This document shows positions 1 to 4,219 of a DNA stretch of 5,520 bases, piece after piece. How positions within the stretch are numbered: position 1 is the first letter of the stretch; each line of letters begins with the position of its first letter. A program made the translations under genes and the position numbers. This DNA is from Bacillota bacterium (GTDB lineage Bacteria > Bacillota > Clostridia > Christensenellales > SZUA-584): positions 1-5,520 of the forward strand of contig JAEWWC010000264.1 of the NCBI GenBank assembly GCA_023396555.1, in the 5' to 3' direction. The notes under the pieces are model-generated. The model was not told where the DNA came from. It saw only the letters and a program-made list of their open reading frames with translations, and searched no databases.

Positions 1-78
1 TATGTGGATAAAACTCTGCTCACCAGCCTAATGTCAATTGTGATCACGGGTATTCAGACAGCTTTATTGAAACAATAA
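1..78 (+). CDS. possible C-terminal tail of an upstream gene (partial, weak)
   Basis: Frame 1 is open from the left edge to a TAA at 76-78 and encodes 25 residues, largely hydrophobic (core LLTSLMSIVITGIQTALLKQ). It could be the end of a protein, perhaps a membrane segment, that begins outside the window. The other two plus frames close within about 30 bases. An open stretch this short is expected fairly often by chance and I recognise no family, so this is only a candidate. Confidence 0.22.
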   Translation, partial: YVDKTLLTSLMSIVITGIQTALLKQ

Positions 79-79
79 A
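63..79. repeat. AT-rich perfect hairpin
   Basis: TTTATTG (63-69), loop AAA, CAATAAA (73-79) forms a 7-bp perfect stem. It overlaps the A-tract of the neighbouring terminator hairpin, so the two could compete. It is mostly A/T and may have no separate role. Confidence 0.4.
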
Positions 80-106
80 AAAGGAAAATGCCAAACAGCA
101 TTTTCC
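73..106 (-). terminator. Rho-independent terminator of the leftward acetyltransferase-fold gene
   Basis: On the plus strand GGAAAATGC (83-91), a 6-base loop and GCATTTTCC (98-106) form a 9-bp perfect stem. Read on the minus strand, the hairpin is followed directly by TTTTTTATTG (complement of 73-82), the U-tract of an intrinsic terminator. It lies about 75 bases past the stop codon of the 180-1319 gene, in the right orientation to end its transcript. On the plus strand no T-tract follows the stem, so it is not a good terminator for anything arriving from the left. Confidence 0.75.
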
Positions 107-160
107 GTAGCGACCACCAACGGAACGTGTTTCCCTTCGCGTGCCCCAGAGGACAGCAGC

Positions 161-179
161 TTGGGGGCAACGCCTCCAA
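161..179. repeat. TTGGGGGC/GCCTCCAA hairpin next to the stop codon
   Basis: TTGGGGGC (161-168), loop AAC, GCCTCCAA (172-179) pairs over 8 bp with one G-U. It sits directly against the TAA of the leftward gene (180-182). It has no U-tract, so it is not itself a terminator. It might protect the 3' end of the message. Nearly the same stem occurs at 3094-3114, so this looks like a member of a dispersed intergenic repeat family. Confidence 0.6.
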
Positions 180-1319
180 TTATTTATCAGCATCCTTCTT
201 ATTCAAATCCAGCTTGTAGGTGCGGTAGGTGCGGTAATGCTTGCCCCCCGCTTTTTCCACGCTGAGGCGCGACTGCACATTGGTTTCATCGATGCAGGAC
301 GCTTCAATGAATTTGAGCTTAGTCGCCTGCCAGTCTTTATAGGCTTCAAAATACATTGCGTTGTTCACGCCCATGTTGTGGTAGTTCCGGTCCACCATCT
401 GTATCAGCGCACGAGCGCCGTTGATCCTGCGCTTGTATATCAGGTATTTGGCCCAGCCCAGCGGCAGTATCTTGCCCTTCATGCGCTTCAGCACCTGGTT
501 GTAATCGGGCAGCGCCACCATGAAGCCGATGGGAATGTCGCCCTTGCGCGCGATGTAGCAGTAATGCCCGTCATAGAACTGCAGCAGGTTCTTGAACTCG
601 TCGATTACCGCATCCAGAGACGGCGTCACCAGATAGTCCCACTCCTCGGGCACGCTGTTTTCCAGTATGCGGTGTATGTCGCGCGCCTCATTCTCAATGT
701 CCTTCACATTGAGCTTCTCCACGCGGAAGCCGCCCTTTTTCTTGACAAATTCAATCACAGCCCGATGCCGCTCGATGTCAAAATCGTTCGGGTTGAACAG
801 ATACGCGTAATGGTCGTCGTTCTTTATAAATCCATATTTTTCCACAAGGTCGGGGTAATAGCGCTTGGTGTGCGCGTTCAGCAGCACCGGCTGCCCTTCG
901 CCCATCACCACAAAGCCCTTGCGGTCGTCGCCGTTGGACGGAGAAAGCGGTCCGATCATCCGCTCCATGCCCTTATCCAGCAGCCAGTGGGCCGACGCGT
1001 CCAGCAGCGCCTTGCAGGCATCCTCATCGTCGATGCACTCAAACATCGAGAAGAAACCCTGCTTGAAGCCGCGCACGCGGTTCAGCTCCTCGTCAATGCC
1101 CACCAGCACGCGCCCCACTGGCTTTTTACCCTTGTAAACCATAAAGAAAGCCTGGTCGCCGTTTTCAAACAGCGGGTTTCCCTTGCCCTTGAGCATCTTC
1201 TTGGTATCGCCTTTAAGCGGCGGCACCCAGTCCTGATCATCCTTGTAGAGCTTGAACTCAAGATTGATGAACTTTTTTAAATGCCTGCCCTTCTTTTTCA
1301 GCACTTTTACTTCATACAT
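180..1319 (-). CDS. acetyltransferase-fold (GNAT-like) protein, YghO-type family, substrate unknown
   Basis: This 379-residue protein is probably cytosolic, with no signal peptide or membrane segment visible. It looks like a two-domain GNAT-fold protein of the group that includes E. coli YghO. The N-terminal half has the family pattern VGRVLVGIDEELN (68-80), GFFSMFECIDDEDA (88-101), then IGPLSPSNGDDRKGF (122-136), and an NAHTKRYYPDLVEKYGF block (148-164). The C-terminal half has IPIGFMVALPDYNQVLKRMKG (262-282, described rather than quoted as a motif: a beta strand, then a Pro-Asp-Tyr-Asn turn), RNYHNMGVNNAM (311-322) and an ending SVEKAGGKHYRTYRTYKLDL (353-372), like the closing 'eN...e..G....yRiY' of GNAT enzymes. 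Length is typical of the family. The ATG is preceded by GGGGAG at a 9-base distance. It is transcribed divergently from the permease gene, with a promoter candidate at 1360-1387 and a terminator at 73-106. The acyl donor and acceptor cannot be read from the sequence. Family assignment is by motif recall, not by a search. Confidence 0.82.
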   Translation of the reverse strand: MYEVKVLKKKGRHLKKFINLEFKLYKDDQDWVPPLKGDTKKMLKGKGNPLFENGDQAFFMVYKGKKPVGRVLVGIDEELNRVRGFKQGFFSMFECIDDEDACKALLDASAHWLLDKGMERMIGPLSPSNGDDRKGFVVMGEGQPVLLNAHTKRYYPDLVEKYGFIKNDDHYAYLFNPNDFDIERHRAVIEFVKKKGGFRVEKLNVKDIENEARDIHRILENSVPEEWDYLVTPSLDAVIDEFKNLLQFYDGHYCYIARKGDIPIGFMVALPDYNQVLKRMKGKILPLGWAKYLIYKRRINGARALIQMVDRNYHNMGVNNAMYFEAYKDWQATKLKFIEASCIDETNVQSRLSVEKAGGKHYRTYRTYKLDLNKKDADK

Positions 1320-1328
1320 TCCCGTTCA

Positions 1329-1334
1329 CTCCCC
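1329..1334 (-). promoter_or_regulatory. ribosome binding site of the leftward gene
   Basis: CTCCCC on the plus strand reads GGGGAG on the minus strand, 9 bases before the ATG at 1319-1317. It supports that start; no alternative start upstream has comparable spacing. Confidence 0.7.
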
Positions 1335-1359
1335 AATAAACAATGCATAATACCCGATA

Positions 1360-1387
1360 CTTATATCAGTAAATAATAATATATCAA
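1360..1387 (-). promoter_or_regulatory. sigma-A-type promoter candidate for the leftward gene
   Basis: On the minus strand TTGATA (complement of 1382-1387) is followed after 16 bases by TATAAG (complement of 1360-1365). Each hexamer matches the TTGACA/TATAAT consensus at five of six positions. The start of transcription would fall about 30 bases upstream of the ATG, leaving room for the GGGGAG site. The surroundings are very A/T rich, so chance matches are easy. Confidence 0.5.
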
Positions 1388-1560
1388 ATTATTCTTTCGT
1401 GGCAATTACAAAAATATGAACAAATCCGCAGTTCAGCCGCGTTTCTGATGATTTATATCATATTAACACACTTTTTACACAGCAATGCAAGAGGTTTTTT
1501 AGCGCACAGCGCGAATTCTAATAATTGCATGCATTTCATAAGAATCATCACTTCGAAAGC

Positions 1561-1565
1561 GAGGT
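1561..1565 (+). promoter_or_regulatory. ribosome binding site deciding the TTG start of the permease
   Basis: GAGGT lies 10 bases before TTG at 1576-1578, with GAAAGC just upstream adding little. The next in-frame ATG is far inside the first membrane domains, after the conserved WCLYDFGNSAF block, so the TTG start is strongly preferred. Confidence 0.65.
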
Positions 1566-1575
1566 TTAAATAACC

Positions 1576-2901
1576 TTGAACGACAAAAAACAGATCAGGG
1601 CCTGGTGCTTATACGATTTCGGAAACTCCGCGTTTGCGACCACCATACTCGCCGCCGTTCTTCCGACTTATTTCTCACAGGTGATATATAAGGGTGGCAG
1701 CAGCGCCACTGCCGTTTGGGGCATCATCACCACCATCGCGATGCTCATCGTCGCCGTCGGCTCGCCGATACTTGGAGCTATCTCGGACAGCGCCAATGCC
1801 AAAAAGAAATTCTGGGCATTCTTCATGGCCGTCGGCTGCATCGCCACCGCGTTCTTTTTCTTCCCCGGCCCGGGCGACACGCTGTTTTTGAGCGTCGTCT
1901 TCATCATCGCCAACATCGGCTTTACCGGCTCTCTGGTGTTCTACGACGCCTTTTTGCCCCATATCGTCTCGCGAGACCGCATGGACAAGGTGTCCGCCGC
2001 GGGCTACGCGTGGGGCTACATCGGCGGCGGCATACTGCTCGTCGTCAACATGGTGATGATCATGAACCCCGGCAGCATATTCGGCGAGGGAGACCCCGGC
2101 CACCTCGGCATCCGGCTGTCCTTCGTATCGGTGTCCATCTGGTGGATACTTTTCTCGCTGCCCATGTTCAAACACATCCACGAGCCTGTACTGAACGAAG
2201 CGCCCAAACGCAAGGCGGGCGCGGCCATCAAGGAGGGCTTCCACCAGCTGGCCGTCACGCTAGGGCACATCCGCCAGCACAAGGAGCTGTTCAAATTCCT
2301 CATCGCGTTCTTCCTCTACATCGACGGCGTGGGCACCATCATCCGCATGGCCACCGTATTCGCGAGCGATCCCAAGCTCGGCCTTACCAACCATCTGGCG
2401 GACCTCACGGGCGGCATGCTGGACATGACGATGGTAATGGCGCTTGGCCTTCTGATCACACAGATCGTCGCGTGGCCGATGTCCTTCGTGTTCGGCTGGA
2501 TCGGCCAGAAAAAAGGCGCGAAGAACACCATCTACATCTGTATCGTCGCCTACACCATTATCGCCATCTTGGGCACGTTCATGTTCGCGGACTGGAACTT
2601 CCTCGTGCTGGCCGCTTTGGTGGGGACCGTGCAGGGCGGCATACAGGCCATGTCCCGCTCGCTGTTCGCCCACATGATACCCAAGGAACAGTCGGGCGAG
2701 TTCTTCGGCTTCTTCGGCATATTTGAAAAGTTCGCGTCCATACTCGGGCCGCTGCTGATGTCGCTCGTCGCGCTGCTGACGGACAACGTCCGCTTCTCAG
2801 TGCTCGCCGTCATTCCGCTGTTCATTGCGGGCGGGCTGCTGCTCATCAAGGTCAAAACGCCGGACACGCGCCTGAAGCCACCGGCGAAAACGGAGGCGTA
2901 G
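1576..2901 (+). CDS. MFS permease, UMF1 family (Atg22-like / COG2270 type)
   Basis: This is a 441-residue integral membrane transporter with about 12 hydrophobic segments (roughly 11-33, 46-66, 79-96, 103-123, 143-163, 182-198, then 239-257, 283-303, 318-336, 340-358, 375-400 and 405-425). A charged cytoplasmic loop at 199-238 splits the two halves, as in MFS carriers. UMF1 hallmarks are WCLYDFGNSAFATTI (10-24), the GAISDSANAKKK loop between segments 2 and 3 (67-78), FYDAFLPHI (122-130), YIDGVGTIIRMA (248-259), and a strong VQGGIQAMSRSLFAHMIPK (352-370) followed by GEFFGFFGIFEKFASILGP (374-392). Fungal Atg22 exports amino acids from the vacuole; bacterial members have no settled substrate, so an efflux role for amino acids or other metabolites is only inference. 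It starts at TTG with a good GAGGT site. It is followed after 26 bases by the hairpin cluster and is probably a single-gene transcript, separate from nadA. Confidence 0.9.
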   Translation: MNDKKQIRAWCLYDFGNSAFATTILAAVLPTYFSQVIYKGGSSATAVWGIITTIAMLIVAVGSPILGAISDSANAKKKFWAFFMAVGCIATAFFFFPGPGDTLFLSVVFIIANIGFTGSLVFYDAFLPHIVSRDRMDKVSAAGYAWGYIGGGILLVVNMVMIMNPGSIFGEGDPGHLGIRLSFVSVSIWWILFSLPMFKHIHEPVLNEAPKRKAGAAIKEGFHQLAVTLGHIRQHKELFKFLIAFFLYIDGVGTIIRMATVFASDPKLGLTNHLADLTGGMLDMTMVMALGLLITQIVAWPMSFVFGWIGQKKGAKNTIYICIVAYTIIAILGTFMFADWNFLVLAALVGTVQGGIQAMSRSLFAHMIPKEQSGEFFGFFGIFEKFASILGPLLMSLVALLTDNVRFSVLAVIPLFIAGGLLLIKVKTPDTRLKPPAKTEA

Positions 2902-2927
2902 ATCATAGAACAGAACAAATCAAACGC

Positions 2928-2949
2928 AAAAGCCGGCAGTTCGCCGGCT
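2928..2949 (-). terminator. left-end GCCGGC hairpin, terminator-like on the minus strand
   Basis: AGCCGGC (2931-2937), loop AGTTC, GCCGGCT (2943-2949) forms a 7-bp GC-rich stem 29 bases after the permease stop. A T-tract follows it only on the minus strand (TTTTGCGTTTG, complement of 2921-2931). On the plus strand CAGCTTGATG follows, so it is a weak terminator for the permease but might help pause or stabilise its 3' end. Confidence 0.5.
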
Positions 2950-3029
2950 CAGCTTGATGACAAACATATCAGGGGGCACTTTCTGGACCCTCGCCCTTCT
3001 CTTGAAAGAGAATAGAATAATACATATAT

Positions 3030-3055
3030 AAAAATGCCATGGACATGGCATTTTT
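3030..3055. terminator. bidirectional intrinsic terminator, AAAAATGCCAT stem
   Basis: AAAAATGCCAT (3030-3040), loop GGAC, ATGGCATTTTT (3045-3055) forms an 11-bp perfect stem whose A and T runs give a U-tract in either direction. It lies about 130 bases after the permease stop and is the first good terminator on its path. The core is only modestly G/C rich, so efficiency is uncertain. The stem resembles the one at 83-106. Confidence 0.6.
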
Positions 3056-3064
3056 AGTGGGATT

Positions 3065-3087
3065 CTTAAGGGATTAGATCCCTTAAG
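3065..3087. repeat. CTTAAGGGA perfect hairpin
   Basis: CTTAAGGGA (3065-3073), loop TTAGA, TCCCTTAAG (3079-3087) forms a 9-bp perfect stem with no U-tract after it. It is one of the stacked hairpins of the intergenic block. Confidence 0.75.
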
Positions 3088-3093
3088 CGGAGG

Positions 3094-3114
3094 CTTGGAG
3101 GCAGAGCCTCCAAG
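3094..3114. repeat. CTTGGAGGC perfect hairpin
   Basis: CTTGGAGGC (3094-3102), loop AGA, GCCTCCAAG (3106-3114) forms a 9-bp perfect stem, the same motif as at 161-179 with a different loop. It overlaps the next small hairpin (AAGGTC-TTA-GACCTT, 3112-3126) by three bases, so the two stems cannot both be full length. Confidence 0.75.
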
Positions 3115-3140
3115 GTCTTAGACCTTTGTCAGCAGTCTGG

Positions 3141-3166
3141 GCCGGCAGTCCGCCGGCTTTTGTTTT
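3141..3166 (+). terminator. right-end GCCGGC hairpin with T-tract, intrinsic terminator
   Basis: GCCGGC (3141-3146), loop AGTCC, GCCGGC (3152-3157) is followed by TTTTGTTTT (3158-3166). This is the best plus-strand intrinsic terminator in the gap. It is the inverted counterpart of the hairpin at 2931-2949. Together with the bidirectional hairpin upstream it should insulate nadA from permease transcription, leaving nadA dependent on its own promoter. Confidence 0.7.
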
Positions 3167-3194
3167 GCACGATTTCAAACGCCGCCATTGCATC

Positions 3195-3215
3195 CAAAAT
3201 TCAATTTGCATTTTG
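3195..3215. promoter_or_regulatory. possible operator: CAAAAT-N9-ATTTTG
   Basis: CAAAAT (3195-3200) and ATTTTG (3210-3215) form an inverted repeat with a 9-base spacer, overlapping the -35 region of nadA. A TTGCAT direct repeat also occurs at 3188-3193 and 3206-3211. NAD genes of Bacillota are often repressed by NiaR or related regulators in response to nicotinic acid, but I cannot match this to a known NiaR site. The A/T richness makes chance likely. Confidence 0.2.
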
Positions 3216-3242
3216 ACAGCCGCATGATAAAATGGTTGTTAT
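3206..3242 (+). promoter_or_regulatory. promoter candidates for nadA-nadB
   Basis: Two overlapping sigma-A-type arrangements are visible. One is TTGCAT (3206-3211), 16 bases, then TAAAAT (3228-3233) preceded by TG at 3225-3226, an extended -10. The other is a perfect TTGACA (3213-3218), 18 bases, then TGTTAT (3237-3242). Either would start transcription at about 3240-3250, some 40-55 bases before the ATG at 3293. They lie just outside the hairpin block. Confidence 0.5.
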
Positions 3243-3279
3243 CCAAAAAAGGACATAAACGGCAGGCAAAATGCAGGCC

Positions 3280-3288
3280 GGAAGAAAG
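3280..3288 (+). promoter_or_regulatory. ribosome binding site fixing the nadA start
   Basis: GGAAG (3280-3284) within GGAAGAAAG lies 8 bases before ATG 3293-3295. The longer reading frame from TTG 3188 lacks such a site and would include the promoter itself. Confidence 0.6.
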
Positions 3289-3292
3289 CAAC

Positions 3293-4189
3293 ATGCAAAA
3301 AGAGATTGAAAGACTTAAAAAAGAAAAGAATGCCGTGATACTCGCGCACTACTACCAGACGGGCGACATCATCGACATCGCCGACATGGTGGGGGATTCC
3401 TTCGCGCTTAGCAAGCAGGCGAAGGAGACCGCTGCGGACATGATCGTGTTCTGCGGCGTCCGGTTCATGGCCGAAAGCGCCAAGATACTGTCGCCGGATA
3501 AAAAGGTGCTGTTGCCCGCTGCCAACGCCGGCTGCCCGATGGCCGAGATGGTGATGCCGGTGGACATCCGCAGGCTGCGCGAGCAATATCCGGAGGCCGC
3601 GGTGGTGTGCTACGTTAACTCAACATATGATGTGAAGGCGGAATGCGACGTGTGCGTCACGTCCTCCAACGCCGTCAAGATCGTCCGCAGCCTGCCCCAG
3701 AAGCAGATCGTGTTCGTGCCGGACCAGAACCTCGCCCGCTACGTGGCGGCGCAGGTGCCGGAGAAGGAGATCATCCCATTTTCCGGCTACTGCATCGTGC
3801 ACCACCAGGTGAGTGTGGACGATGCGGACAAAGCGAAGGCCGCCGTGCCGGACGCGCCGCTGCTGGTGCATCCCGAATGCCCCGAGGCCGTGACCAGCCG
3901 CGCCGATTTTGTGGGTAGCACCGCGCAGATCATCGACTTTGCCGCCAAATCTCCCGAAAAAAAATTCCTGATCGGCACCGAGATGGGCATACTGCACATA
4001 CTGCAGAAGCAGAACCCGGACAAGGAGTTCTATCTGCTCACACAGAAGCTGTTCTGCACCAACATGAAAAAAACGCGCATGAGCGACGTTTACGAGGCGC
4101 TGCTGCACGAGCAGCACGAGATCGTGCTCGACGAAGAGGTCATGAACAAAGCGCGTTACAGCCTGGACCGCATGCTGGAAATGGCATAA
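3293..4189 (+). CDS. nadA: quinolinate synthase A
   Basis: This cytosolic [4Fe-4S] enzyme condenses iminoaspartate with dihydroxyacetone phosphate to quinolinate, the second step of de novo NAD synthesis. At 298 residues from ATG 3293 it has the compact length of the Thermotoga maritima enzyme. Its three cluster cysteines fall at C81 (NAGCPMAE), C167 (SGYCIVHH) and C255 (KLFCTNM). Active-site residues known in the family are present: H19 and Y21 in LAHYYQ, S36 in GDSF, Y107 and N109 in CYVNS, H171, and H193/E195 in HPEC. Further family motifs are CDVCVTSSNAV (118-128), VPDQNLARYV (142-151), STAQII (209-214) and GTEMGILH (228-235). Additional cysteines (54, 106, 118, 121, 196) are also seen. 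In-frame codons extend back to TTG 3188, adding 35 basic residues with no family match, and that start is rejected. The stop is 30 bases before the nadB start, implying an operon. The Fe-S cluster makes it oxygen sensitive, in keeping with an anaerobe. Confidence 0.96.
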   Translation: MQKEIERLKKEKNAVILAHYYQTGDIIDIADMVGDSFALSKQAKETAADMIVFCGVRFMAESAKILSPDKKVLLPAANAGCPMAEMVMPVDIRRLREQYPEAAVVCYVNSTYDVKAECDVCVTSSNAVKIVRSLPQKQIVFVPDQNLARYVAAQVPEKEIIPFSGYCIVHHQVSVDDADKAKAAVPDAPLLVHPECPEAVTSRADFVGSTAQIIDFAAKSPEKKFLIGTEMGILHILQKQNPDKEFYLLTQKLFCTNMKKTRMSDVYEALLHEQHEIVLDEEVMNKARYSLDRMLEMA

Positions 4190-4202
4190 GCGTCACGCCC
4201 TT

Positions 4203-4210
4203 GGAAGGGG
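4203..4210 (+). promoter_or_regulatory. ribosome binding site of nadB
   Basis: GGAAGGGG lies in the 30-base nadA-nadB gap, 9 bases before TTG 4220-4222. It is the only purine-rich site near the beginning of this frame and decides the TTG start over GTG at 4232. Confidence 0.7.
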
Positions 4211-4219
4211 TCTTATACT

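Larger units (their letters stand above)
1320..1575. other. divergent AT-rich intergenic region
   Basis: This 256-base region separates the leftward acetyltransferase-fold gene from the rightward permease gene and must hold both promoters. The leftward one is listed separately. For the rightward gene only a weak candidate is visible: TCTAAT at 1517-1522 (five of six to TATAAT) with merely a T-run (1495-1500) where the -35 should be. Small symmetric sites are ATGAT-TTAT-ATCAT (1448-1461), GCGC-ACA-GCGC (1502-1512) and TGCATGCA (1525-1532 area), any of which might be operators. No riboswitch core or small ORF stood out. Confidence 0.5.
2920..3182. repeat. composite hairpin cluster, MITE- or REP-like, with inverted-repeat ends
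   Basis: The non-coding gap between the permease and nadA is organised as a mobile-repeat-like block. The ends 2928-2964 and 3125-3161 are imperfect inverted repeats: 29 of 37 positions match without gaps, sharing AAAAGCCGGC, a second GCCGGC, CAG and TGACAAA. Inside are four more hairpins at 3030-3055, 3065-3087, 3094-3114 and 3112-3126. The 8-base direct repeat TCAAACGC occurs at 2920-2927, touching the left end, and at 3175-3182, 13 bases beyond the right end. It might be a target duplication. No reading frame in the block looks like a transposase or any gene. It could be a non-autonomous element moved in trans, a REP-type intergenic repeat, or simply stacked terminators. Confidence 0.5.

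Noticed and set aside
141..1280. Plus-strand open frame of 379 codons opposite the acetyltransferase-fold gene
   Set aside because: It is the antisense shadow of a gene with recognisable family motifs; its translation is rich in His, Val and Leu with no family pattern, and no ribosome binding site was seen.
1716..2726. Plus-strand 336-codon frame inside the permease gene
   Set aside because: It is a shifted frame with an Arg/His-rich translation, typical of a shadow of a GC-rich gene.
2902..3187. CRISPR array or riboswitch in the hairpin-rich gap
   Set aside because: The repeats are palindromic hairpins of differing sequence without regular spacers, and no conserved aptamer core was recognised.
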